Below are positions 42,501 through 50,888 of a stretch of 64,000 nt of DNA, piece after piece; positions within the stretch are counted from its first letter, which is position 1; each line of letters begins with the position of its first letter. The notes beneath the pieces were generated by a model, which did no database searches, was not told where the DNA came from, and saw only the letters and a program-made list of their open reading frames with translations. This DNA comes from Fretibacterium sp. OH1220_COT-178 (lineage in GTDB: Bacteria > Synergistota > Synergistia > Synergistales > Aminobacteriaceae). The stretch covers positions 1-64,000 of the forward strand of contig NZ_RQYL01000008.1 in assembly GCF_003860125.1 (NCBI RefSeq), given 5' to 3'. The position numbers and the translations under genes are program-made.

Positions 42501-45500
42501 TCACTGCATCCTTTGATAGACGATGGTGAAACCGTTCGGGGCCGTGATCGCAAAGGCCATCCCGCTTGGGTCCCACTGGAAGAGGTTCGAGAATGCCGCC
42601 CCGGTATTCGTCTGCCCGTACATCCTGTTTCCCTGAATCTGGAAGACCCCGGCCTCGGAGGGCATCCCGTTCACCCACACTCCGTACTGGTTCCCCTGAA
42701 TCTGCATCACCAGCTGCTGCCCGTTGACAAAGGCACCCCAGACCCCGTCGAGCGTCGCCCCCTGCGGAGGCACCTGAGGCTGCGGAGGCACGGACTGAGA
42801 GGGGTACTGCGGCTGAGAAGGGTCCGGGTGGGGAGGCTGCGGGTGAGGGGGGGAGCCCGCTTGCCTGTTGTACACCGTGGCCGTCTCCGTATCGGCGAAG
42901 GTGACGACCAAGGCTTTTGTCTCCGGGTTGTAGGCGGTGAAGAGCACGAGGGGTTGTCCGTCGGACGGCGTCAGGGTCACCCGATTGTCCGAGAGCGTGA
43001 AGGAGCCCTGGCGGAGGGCGCCCCCGGCCGGGGCGTAGCCCGCCTGTCCCCCCCGGAAGGTCAGGGTGCTGCCGTCGTCCCCGCTCCACTCCCCCTCCAG
43101 ATAGCCGGCGGGGAACCACAAGTCGTCCAGCGGGATCAACTGGATATGACTGCCGCTGGCGCAGTCGATCATCCTCCAGGAGTAGCGGCCTTCCTCCGGA
43201 ACCAGCAGGGCGAAGTCGCTCTTCACCAAGGTAAGCGCCCCACCTTCTCCCGGCACCACCGACCTCACGATCGGCAATCCTTCCGGCTGCACAAGCAGCC
43301 GAAGATGGACCGGATCCGAGCCGAACGCCGAGAGCGTGGCGGCGAACGCCATTTCCCGGCCACTTGCCTGTTCGATCTCCAGGACCGCACCATTGGGGGC
43401 CAGGAGGCTGTTCGTGCCCGTCCGGGAGGGGACGATCCCCACGGCCGCGTAACGCCCGAGGAAGTGCTCGTAGCCCCGCTCCTGCGTCACCTTCAGATAG
43501 GGCGTCACCATCGGATTTTCCGCGGCCCGGACGGGGGGAGCGATATGGATGTCCCCCTCGCCGCCCAGGGACTCCGCCTGGACCAGGACGCGCATCCACG
43601 ACCCGGCCGGAACGGGCTCCACGACGACGGAGAGGCCGTCCTTCCACTCGATGGGATCCCCCACAACCTGCACGAGCTTTCCGTCCGCAATCTTGTTCAG
43701 GAGAGGACGAAACACGTCCTGTGGTTTGGGAGTGATGGCCACCACCGTCATCTTTCCACCGGCATCCGTCACGACACCGGCCATCGAGACGATGGAGCCG
43801 AAGTCCGATTCGACGCCGATCTGAACCGGAATATCCTTCCCCAGCCCCGGGGAGGAGTAGAGCCCCGAGACGGTGATGAGCTTCGGGTTCGAGACGTCCA
43901 CCGCGTCGACCTGGACCAGCGACCGACTCTCCCCGTTGGAAAAATAGTGAAGGAGCCCGGCAAGCTGATAGAGCAGCTCGTTCCGTCCGTCCCGAAAGAC
44001 GGGCGTCCCGATGTCTGTCGTCTCCTCGTCGGGGTTGATATTTTCCGCCGGCAGCAACTGGGAGAGCGACTGCACGTACTCGCCGTCCCGTTCCCTGGAG
44101 AAGGCAAAACCGCAGTACCCCCACAAGATGTTTTTCCCCTCAAGCGTCGCCTTGAGGTAGCTCCGCGTCATCCCGGAGAAGGCGGTCCCGGAGAGCGGGA
44201 CGAACTCGGAGCTGGGCTCGATGGCGTAGTCGGCGCCTCTGCGGGGCGTCCCGACCCCCTGCTTCGGCACGGGACTGCCCAGCTCGACCGAGACGATCTT
44301 TGGAGGATCCATCCCCTCCTTCTTCTGCATCGCGTAGACCGCGGCAAGGGCCTTCGACCACCCGACCGCCCGGTCGAAATCCGTCTCCTCGTAGCCCGGA
44401 CGCACATTGTCGGCCCGCAGGGGCGCATACAGGGAGAGCCCCCGGCTCAGGGGGATCGACGGACCGGACTCGGTCGCCAAAATCAGGGGGCTTACGGCCT
44501 TTTCAACCGCGGCGATCTCCCCCTTCAGGTCCGTCCCGCACGGCATGGCCGAAAGACGCCTCAGCCAGTCCATCAGGTCCACACTCGACACCGCATCCCC
44601 CTTCTCGCGGTAGTCCCCCGGCCCAATGTAGTTCATCGCGTAGAAGAGCGTCCGAGTCACGTCGCTCCATGCCTTGGGCGCCAGGGTGCCCAGTTTTCCG
44701 GCAAACTTCGCGCAGGCGGAGATGAGCGCGTCGGCCTTGGAAAGATCGAACGCGGTGAGGGACGCCGTGTCCCAATGGATCTTCAAGAACCCCTTGCATC
44801 CCGCCCCGACCATCCTGCGCGCGATCTCGCCCGTGTCGAGCCCCTGGGTGAACAACGGCAGCGCGGCCAGGTAGTCCATGCCCACCGAGGGCAGAATTGT
44901 GGCCCCCGCGACCATATACCGGGCAAAGGGCGCACACGCCGCCGCCACCTCCAGCTGGGCCATCAGACACATATCGAAGGTGAGCAGGTCCAGCTTTCCC
45001 CCCGGCAAAGATGGGGCCACCCGAGACAGGACGCCCCGGAGTCCGCTCAGCGTCAGAGCGTCCACCCCATCCACCGCACCCGGCGCGTCCTCGTCGCTGG
45101 CCATACTGATCCATCCCATGCCGTGATTCCAGAGGACCAGGGCGGTCCTCCGGGCCGGAAACTTTCGGACGGCGGCCTGCACGAAAGCCTCGAGGGTCTC
45201 CGGGGCCCCCATGTTCCGCTCGCCGCAGTCCGCGATCAGTTCCGAGCCGATCGCGTCCTTTCGGGTGGATCTTTTGACGCGGTAGGCGCGCGTCCCGGTC
45301 CAGTCGCCCATCTCGTCGCTGTAGCCCTTGGCCCGGTCCAGCAGCACGACGACCTCGACCTTGCCGCCCTCGGGGAGCCCCTGCTCCATCTCCTTCAGAT
45401 CGGTCAAGGCCCACTCCTCCAGGTTGTTGTCGCCGTCAAGATAGACCAGGATCGTCCAATCCCTGTCCCCCGGGACCGGCGCTCCCCAGTCCCATGGACC

Positions 45501-45632
45501 GCGGCTTTTGGATGACGGCGCTTCTGCGGTTTCTGCAGGGGCCGCCCCAAAGGATGAGCTTGAAAAGAACAAAACAAGGGTAAAAGTAAGGAGGGTCAAG
45601 AGGAGAGATAGCGTCCTTCTCGGTGCCTTCAT
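42501..45632 (-). CDS. Secreted clostripain-family (C11) peptidase-like protein
   Basis: A 1043-residue exported protein: signal peptide (RTLSLLLTLLTFTLVLFF, to about residue 32), then the C11 domain with DWTILVYLDGDNNLEEWALT, the catalytic His in LVLWNHGMGWI and the catalytic Cys in LLTFDMCLMAQLEVA (about residues 220-232). The rest (from about residue 400) is a long beta-rich region with a Pro/Gln/His-rich linker (about 920-955) and a C-terminal repeat with GNQYGVWVNGMPSEAG. Clostripain-type enzymes cleave after Arg, but specificity here is not known. The frame runs to 45686; the ATG at 45632 follows GGAGGTGTACGTC. Its putative promoter holds a long G tract. Confidence 0.88.
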   Translation of the reverse strand: MKAPRRTLSLLLTLLTFTLVLFFSSSSFGAAPAETAEAPSSKSRGPWDWGAPVPGDRDWTILVYLDGDNNLEEWALTDLKEMEQGLPEGGKVEVVVLLDRAKGYSDEMGDWTGTRAYRVKRSTRKDAIGSELIADCGERNMGAPETLEAFVQAAVRKFPARRTALVLWNHGMGWISMASDEDAPGAVDGVDALTLSGLRGVLSRVAPSLPGGKLDLLTFDMCLMAQLEVAAACAPFARYMVAGATILPSVGMDYLAALPLFTQGLDTGEIARRMVGAGCKGFLKIHWDTASLTAFDLSKADALISACAKFAGKLGTLAPKAWSDVTRTLFYAMNYIGPGDYREKGDAVSSVDLMDWLRRLSAMPCGTDLKGEIAAVEKAVSPLILATESGPSIPLSRGLSLYAPLRADNVRPGYEETDFDRAVGWSKALAAVYAMQKKEGMDPPKIVSVELGSPVPKQGVGTPRRGADYAIEPSSEFVPLSGTAFSGMTRSYLKATLEGKNILWGYCGFAFSRERDGEYVQSLSQLLPAENINPDEETTDIGTPVFRDGRNELLYQLAGLLHYFSNGESRSLVQVDAVDVSNPKLITVSGLYSSPGLGKDIPVQIGVESDFGSIVSMAGVVTDAGGKMTVVAITPKPQDVFRPLLNKIADGKLVQVVGDPIEWKDGLSVVVEPVPAGSWMRVLVQAESLGGEGDIHIAPPVRAAENPMVTPYLKVTQERGYEHFLGRYAAVGIVPSRTGTNSLLAPNGAVLEIEQASGREMAFAATLSAFGSDPVHLRLLVQPEGLPIVRSVVPGEGGALTLVKSDFALLVPEEGRYSWRMIDCASGSHIQLIPLDDLWFPAGYLEGEWSGDDGSTLTFRGGQAGYAPAGGALRQGSFTLSDNRVTLTPSDGQPLVLFTAYNPETKALVVTFADTETATVYNRQAGSPPHPQPPHPDPSQPQYPSQSVPPQPQVPPQGATLDGVWGAFVNGQQLVMQIQGNQYGVWVNGMPSEAGVFQIQGNRMYGQTNTGAAFSNLFQWDPSGMAFAITAPNGFTIVYQRMQ

Positions 45633-45693
45633 GACGTACACCTCCAACTCGATCGGCAGAATGACGATGACGGAAAAATTCGACATTTTCCTA

Positions 45694-45720
45694 AGAATAC
45701 CCCCCCCCCCACATTGTCAA
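45694..45720 (-). promoter_or_regulatory. Putative phase-variable promoter of the C11 peptidase gene
   Basis: Minus-strand TTGACA (45715-45720), then ATGT and eleven G residues (45700-45710), then TATTCT (45694-45699). The spacer is 15 bases; gain of one to three G residues would bring it to 16-18. Homopolymeric spacers of this kind control phase-variable surface genes such as porA in Neisseria. Whether the tract varies is not known. Confidence 0.6.
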
Positions 45721-45841
45721 GAAGTTTTCGGGAGCGGTGTCGTCGTTCAGTGATCCTGCCCCCCCCGATCCCCCGCGCACGAGGAGGCCCCAAAGCGGCG
45801 GTAACGAGAACGAGTTCTGCAGACGTTTGGGTATCGGCGTT

Positions 45842-47011
45842 CTACCTTTCTTCCCAGCTCAGAATATAACTCAGGTAGACCTCCGCCACGTCGACCACGG
45901 CGTCGAGAGCGATCCGTTCGTTGGTCAGGCAGGTATAGACATCCTCTCCAGGTCCGTAGAACAGGAAAGGGACTCCCAGAGCCGGAACCAGCACGCAGGC
46001 GTCGGTCAGATAGTAAAGCCCCGTACGTTCCGTGGCACGCCCCATCGATCTCAGCACGGCCTCGAACCGACGCACCATGGGGGCGGAGGCTTCCATCCCC
46101 ACCGAAGGGCGGCTGTTTCTGAGGCGCAGCTCGATCGACAGTCCCGGAGTCGCCCGCATCCTCTCTTCGGCGAGCTCTCGGATCGTCTGCAGGATCTCTT
46201 CGTTGTCCTGGTCGGGCAGCAGGCGGATGTCCAGCGTGGCTGTTGCGGCATCGGGGATCAAGTTGACCTGAAGCCCGCCGTTCAGCCCCGTCAGAGTGCA
46301 GGTGGCTTTGCCGAAGAGGGGGTGTTCGCTGCGCCCTGTGTCCGCGATGCGCGGCCGAAGGAGTTCGTAAAAGCGGATCAGCTCCTCCACGGCGTTGACC
46401 CCCAGCTCGCTGCGGCAGGCGTAGCAGGATCGCCCTTCCGCCTCGACCTCCAGCCAGATCCCACCTCTCTGGGCGATACCGATGCGCTGTTCCGTGGGCT
46501 CGGCAAAGAGGATCTCTCGAGTTCCCTCCAGAAAACCGCCCCGCGCTATGGCGGTCGAGCCCGTCATCTCGCTGGAGTCTCCGTCGGCGCAAAGGCAAAG
46601 AGCAACGTCGACAGGCGGCCGTCTCTCTGTCTCGGCGAGATAAAGCAATGCCATGATCATCGAGGCGATCCCGCCCTTCATGTTGGCAGACCCACGACCG
46701 TAGACGCAGCCGTCCCGATAGTGGCCGCCGAAGGGAGAGTAGTCCCAGTCCGAACGCCTGAAAACCGCCTGTGTGTCGGTGTGGCCGGCCAGTGCCAATT
46801 TGCGGCTCCGATCGTGCCCTGGAAGGATCGCGACCAGGGATGCCCGATTGTCCCCGTGGTCGACGACGTTCGCCTCCAGCACGCCCGAAGGAAAGAGGGA
46901 CAGGATGTAACGCACCAAGTCTTTCTCGTCCGCACAGGGGAGAAGCGTGCGCAGACGGATCAGCTGTTGAAGTATCGCGAGGGTCTTGTCCCTGTCAATC
47001 TTCGCGCTCAT
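45842..47011 (-). CDS. M20-family peptidase/deacylase (ArgE/DapE/CPG2-like)
   Basis: A 389-residue metallohydrolase-like protein with the M20 layout: LALAGHTDTQAVF (metal His and Asp, about residues 73-85), VYGRGSANMKGGIASM, CADGDSSEMTGST in the place of the catalytic Glu region, a dimerisation insert (about 180-290) and EDVYTCLTNERIALD near the end. Two points are odd: the bridging Asp of the family xxDMKG motif is Asn here (ANMKGG), and the Glu-Glu pair is not evident. It may be altered or inactive, or may use other ligands. The start overlaps the PucR-type stop (ATGA), so both are co-transcribed. Confidence 0.82.
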   Translation of the reverse strand: MSAKIDRDKTLAILQQLIRLRTLLPCADEKDLVRYILSLFPSGVLEANVVDHGDNRASLVAILPGHDRSRKLALAGHTDTQAVFRRSDWDYSPFGGHYRDGCVYGRGSANMKGGIASMIMALLYLAETERRPPVDVALCLCADGDSSEMTGSTAIARGGFLEGTREILFAEPTEQRIGIAQRGGIWLEVEAEGRSCYACRSELGVNAVEELIRFYELLRPRIADTGRSEHPLFGKATCTLTGLNGGLQVNLIPDAATATLDIRLLPDQDNEEILQTIRELAEERMRATPGLSIELRLRNSRPSVGMEASAPMVRRFEAVLRSMGRATERTGLYYLTDACVLVPALGVPFLFYGPGEDVYTCLTNERIALDAVVDVAEVYLSYILSWEER

Positions 47012-48195
47012 GGGGAGTCCGATCTCCTTTCGGTTTCATTCCGTCCCTCGTAGATGGCGTGCAGCCGCAGCGCCAGGGCGATGTTGAAACGCACGGCCGA
47101 GGACTTCAGGTCCATGCCCAGCAGCTCTTTCAGCTTCGAACAACGGTATTTCACCGTGTTGATGTGAAACGACAGACGCTTCGCCGTCGCCCGCAGGTTC
47201 CAGTTCTGCTCGTCCAGGCAGGCGAGTGTCTGAAGAAGGTCCATGTTGTGCCCCTCGTCGTAGTCCGCCACGCGCCTCAGGCAGGCATCATGCAATGCGC
47301 GCCCCTCTTCCGTCTCGGCGACGAGCCCCAGGACGCGCAACTCCCCCAATTCGCTCCAGACCAGAAGATTGTCCCTGTTTCCGTTCAGTCGACGCAGGAG
47401 AAGCGCACGTTGAGCCTCCTCCATGCTGAGGCGGAGGTCCATAGGGGACTGTACAAGGCTTCCGACCCCAATGAAGGGCCGTTCTTCGGAGACGCGCTGC
47501 AGAAAAAGGCTGGCCATACTGTCCAGGTTGCCGCGCAGCGCGCCCAATCCCATGCCGCGGCTGGGAAAAAGGGCACACAACAGCTGTCCGGAGCGGTGTG
47601 TGTGGAGAAATGTGGGGAAGAAGGTTCTGACGATGTCCTCTTTGCAGCCGGGGCGGCTCGTTTCGTCCTCGGGGGACGGAGAAAGAAATTCGATGGCGAG
47701 AGCGAGACAAGGGAGATCTCCGGAAAGCCCCAGGAGTTTCAGCCGATCGTCCGCCTCCATGCGGTCGATCGTTTTCTCCGAGAGGAGATCCGACATCAGA
47801 TCTTCCCGGAAGGCCTGTTCTTTCTTTTGACGTGCGATCTCCCGGCGCACCGCCAAACGGATTCCCAGGAGCGCCGCACCGATCAGGGAATCATCGGCCG
47901 TTCTTTCGTCGACTTTGGGTTCCAGGACCAGATAGCCCCAAATCTGCTTGTCCTCCTCGACGGGATACAGGGCGAAGAGTCGCCGCAGCTCCTCCAGAGG
48001 GAAGGAGCGAACACACTCGTTGAAGGAGCCGTCGGCCGAGCCCGTATGGGTACGTGTGCTGATCATGTCTCTATAGGCTATATTGCGTCTCAGGCGTTGC
48101 GACAGGTCTTTCAGCAAGGACGGGATGTCCCTCTTCTCTAACAGGTCGATGGCGTAGGTCCGAATTTCCTCGGAAAGCTCCGTTTTTAAGTGAAT
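47008..48195 (-). CDS. PucR/CdaR-family transcriptional regulator
   Basis: A regulator of about 395 residues, with a GGDEF-like/PucR central region and the C-terminal PucR helix-turn-helix (DLLQTLACLDEQNWNLRATA, then KRLSFHINTVKYRCSKLKEL). Coding clearly continues upstream of the first conventional start (TTG 48117): residues LSEEIRTYAIDLLEKRDIPS match the usual N-terminus. No ATG, GTG or TTG lies in frame there. The best candidate is an ATT at 48195, 5 bases after a run of eight G residues that would serve as ribosome binding site. A start at 48117 would lose about 26 residues. It faces the GS/ureohydrolase/symporter genes, which it probably controls. Confidence 0.72.
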   Translation of the reverse strand: MHLKTELSEEIRTYAIDLLEKRDIPSLLKDLSQRLRRNIAYRDMISTRTHTGSADGSFNECVRSFPLEELRRLFALYPVEEDKQIWGYLVLEPKVDERTADDSLIGAALLGIRLAVRREIARQKKEQAFREDLMSDLLSEKTIDRMEADDRLKLLGLSGDLPCLALAIEFLSPSPEDETSRPGCKEDIVRTFFPTFLHTHRSGQLLCALFPSRGMGLGALRGNLDSMASLFLQRVSEERPFIGVGSLVQSPMDLRLSMEEAQRALLLRRLNGNRDNLLVWSELGELRVLGLVAETEEGRALHDACLRRVADYDEGHNMDLLQTLACLDEQNWNLRATAKRLSFHINTVKYRCSKLKELLGMDLKSSAVRFNIALALRLHAIYEGRNETERRSDSP

Positions 48196-48200
48196 TTTTG

Positions 48201-48208
48201 CCCCCCCC
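48201..48208 (-). repeat. G8 tract at the regulator's ribosome binding site
   Basis: Eight consecutive G residues (minus strand) preceded by AAAAA lie directly before CAAAA and the proposed ATT start codon. Slippage would change ribosome binding strength and, for any start further upstream, the reading frame. Confidence 0.6.
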
Positions 48209-48442
48209 TTTTTGTCCGGTACAGCCTTGCGCTCCCTCTGTGTCCCTTGGATTCCGCCTCGTAAAGTTTATCGTATTTCCCTCTTTTTCCTCACAAGATC
48301 AAAACTATTTTGTCTTAATCAGCTAAATGCGTTGCACATTTTTGTCGCTTTACCATCAGGATAAAAACTCAAGAAAGAGTAGGCTGAATTAAGAGAGAGT
48401 TTCGATCTCTTTCGATCTTATTCCGAAACGGGGGGACGAGAA

Positions 48443-49793
48443 GTGATTTTGAGGCGATACGAAAGGGGCGTGGAGTTCGACTTTTTGGATCTCCTGTCGG
48501 TCGATCTGGATGGGGGCCTGCGCAGTGTGACAATGCCGAGGAGTTTTATACAAGGTGAGGACTTCGGCCGGAAGATAGGTTTCGATGGTTCCAACTACGG
48601 CTATGCCAAGGTCAGCGACTCGGATATGCTGACCATCCCCGACGCGGATACGGGCCTTCCTGGAGGAGCGGGAAGGCTTCCAAATATTGCGCATGTTCGA
48701 CGATGTCCAAAACGCCGACGGGGCACTCTTCGATCAGTATCCCCGAAACGTCGTCCGAAAAACGCAGGAGCTCCTGCGTTCCAAGGGCATCGCGGATTCG
48801 GCCAAGGTGCTTGTCGAACTGGAGTTCTATGTATTCGATTCCGTGGAATATGGTTGCGGTACGACGGATTCCTTTTATCGTGTGGCCTCAGCGGAGGGGC
48901 TCGGGGATGCGTTTGAACGTCAGTCCCATTTCGGAAAACACCAGGACTATCACAGGCTTCCGCCCGAGGATCGCTACGCGGATTTCCGCAACGCGGCCGT
49001 CCGCTTGATGGAGGATGTCGGAATCGCCGTCAAATACCATCATCACGAGGTCGGCGCTTCTCAGTTGGAGATCGAGCTGGATTTTATGGATCTCCTCAAG
49101 GCGGCGGACGGCGTATGTCTGGCGAAGTGGATTCTGAAGGCCGTAGCGGACAAGATGGGTCTGAAGGTCACTTTGATGCCCAAGCCGCTCTATGAGATGC
49201 CGGGCAACGGCATGCACGTCCATCAGTTTCTCGAAAAGGGCGGGCGATCCATTTTTCTGGGGGACGAGCTCCACGGATTGTCCCGTTCGGGGCTGGCCTA
49301 CATCGCGGGTTTGCTGGAACACAGCATTACGGGGAGCCTGATGGCCTTCACGAATCCGAGCACCAACAGCTTCCGCAGATTGGTTCCGGGCTATGAGGTC
49401 CCGATTGCCGCGACCTTTGCCAAGGGATCCCGAACGGCTGCGGTACGCATTCCGAGTTATCTTGCCCGGGACGAGGTCCGCATGGAGTATCGGACCGGCG
49501 ACGCTTCGGCGAATATTTATTTTATGCTCGCCGCTATGGTGCTTGCGGGGCTGGATGGGATCGAGCGCAATCTGGATCCCATCGCCATGGGATTCGGAAA
49601 TCCGAATCCCGAGACCGCTCAGGTCTTTCCCCTCAACCTCCATGCCGTGATGGAGGGGTTGGAGAAGGACAACGCGTACCTTGCGCCCGCATTTCCGAAA
49701 AAGCTGATGGAACTCTGGATTCGTAAGAAGAACGATGAAGCGACTCATGTCTACAACGCGCCGGTACCGCAGGAGTACGAGCTTTATTTTTGA
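48443..49793 (+). pseudogene. Glutamine synthetase family gene with a one-base frameshift
   Basis: The first frame starts at a GTG (48443; GGGGGGA upstream) and reads VEFDFLDLLSVDLDG, MPRSFIQGEDF and DSDMLTIPDADT, the GS I N-terminus. From the GGG at 48652-48654 the match jumps to another frame, which then reads AFLEEREGFQILRMFDDV and continues to the stop: GNGMHVHQFL, ASTNS-like NPSTNSFRRLVPGYEVPIAA and GSRTAAVRIP are GS signatures. Total span 1351 bases; removing one G gives 450 codons, the normal GS I length. The downstream part alone is open from 48687. It is either a recent inactivation, a sequencing error or a slippage site. PuuA-type gamma-glutamyl-amide synthase is possible given the neighbouring ureohydrolase. 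Confidence 0.85.
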
Positions 49794-49811
49794 AGAAGGG
49801 GGAATCTTTCG

Positions 49812-50792
49812 ATGAACGATTTCGAGCGGCCCGTGAGCTACGAGAAGCGGAGGACGATTCCGGAGGTCTACAGCGGCGTCCCGACTTTCCTGGGGGTTCC
49901 GAGGATAACGTCCGGGGAGATCGACGGACAGGACGTCGTGATCGTCGGCGCTCCGTGGGAGGGCATCTGTACCACGGGGACGTATACGGGGGCAGAATTG
50001 GGCACCAAGAGCATCCGTTCCGTATCCTTGCGTTACGGAGGCTACCTGCCCGAGTTCGACTACGATTTTTTCGATGACCTCAAGGTCGGCGATTTCGGAG
50101 ACTCCCCTTCGTTCAATGGGGACATCGAACGGACTTTCGAGGAGATCGAGGCAAAGCTGGGCGAGGTCTACTCCAGAGGCAAGAAGACCGTTTGCTTTGG
50201 AGGGGACCACTCCATCTCGATCCCCACTCTGCGGGCTCTGGCCAGGCTGGGCAAGCGGATCGGAGTCGTCCACTTCGACGCTCACCTGGACAACCTCTTC
50301 GCTTTTCACGGAACGGAGAAGAATGCCCGTTGTACGCCCTTCCACCGCGCCTACGAGATCCCGGAGGTCGTGTCCGTCGTCCATGTGGGGATCCGCGGTC
50401 CGCGGAATCATCCCAGTGGAATGAAGGCCGCTGCAGACCATGGAGCTCGGGTCGTTACGGCTCCCGAACTGCATCGCAGGGGCTGGGAGGACGTGGTTCG
50501 GGAGGTGAAGGAGCGCGTATGGGGAGCAGCGGAACTGGTCTACGTGTCGATATGCAGCGATGCACTGGACGTATCCTCCAATCCCGGCGGTCCGGCGGAC
50601 TTCGGAGGACTGACCTCCCATCAGCTGTTGCAGATGGTTCACAGCTTTGCCTCCGAGGGGATTGCGGCCTTCGATTTCGTGGAGGTCTACCCTCCGCAGG
50701 ACCTGAACGGCATCTCCAGCCACGCGGCCGCATGGGCCGCGATTTACGCGATGAACGGCATGGGGATGGCGAAGCGAAATGCCCGTCGCTGA
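49812..50792 (+). CDS. Ureohydrolase (arginase/agmatinase) family protein
   Basis: A 326-residue cytoplasmic enzyme of the arginase fold. Metal sites: FGGDHSISIPTL (His of site A), VVHFDAHLDNLF (Asp-His-Asp) and, in the last metal loop, SICSDALDVSSNPG. In the usual S-x-D-x-D-x-x-D motif the first Asp is Cys here, which is unusual and could change metal binding or activity. Agmatinases and guanidine-type hydrolases release urea. The ATG follows GGGGGAATC. It lies 18 bases after the GS gene and before the symporter, in a nitrogen-catabolism set. The exact substrate cannot be told. Confidence 0.85.
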   Translation: MNDFERPVSYEKRRTIPEVYSGVPTFLGVPRITSGEIDGQDVVIVGAPWEGICTTGTYTGAELGTKSIRSVSLRYGGYLPEFDYDFFDDLKVGDFGDSPSFNGDIERTFEEIEAKLGEVYSRGKKTVCFGGDHSISIPTLRALARLGKRIGVVHFDAHLDNLFAFHGTEKNARCTPFHRAYEIPEVVSVVHVGIRGPRNHPSGMKAAADHGARVVTAPELHRRGWEDVVREVKERVWGAAELVYVSICSDALDVSSNPGGPADFGGLTSHQLLQMVHSFASEGIAAFDFVEVYPPQDLNGISSHAAAWAAIYAMNGMGMAKRNARR

Positions 50793-50888
50793 ACGGGGCG
50801 AGAGGAAGAAAAGCGTTTCTTATGGCGTGTTTCCGGCCGAGGCGTTTTTGATTCGATTGCACCGAAAAGGAAAAGAGGGGGGAATACG

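Noticed and set aside
42513-45515. 1000-codon open frame opposite the C11 peptidase gene
   Set aside because: No domain, no binding site, Arg/Gly/Pro-rich shadow of the real gene, which has a signal peptide and catalytic motifs.
45759-45766. Second C8 homopolymer near the C11 peptidase promoter
   Set aside because: It lies outside any promoter or coding frame that I can support, so a switch function is not justified.
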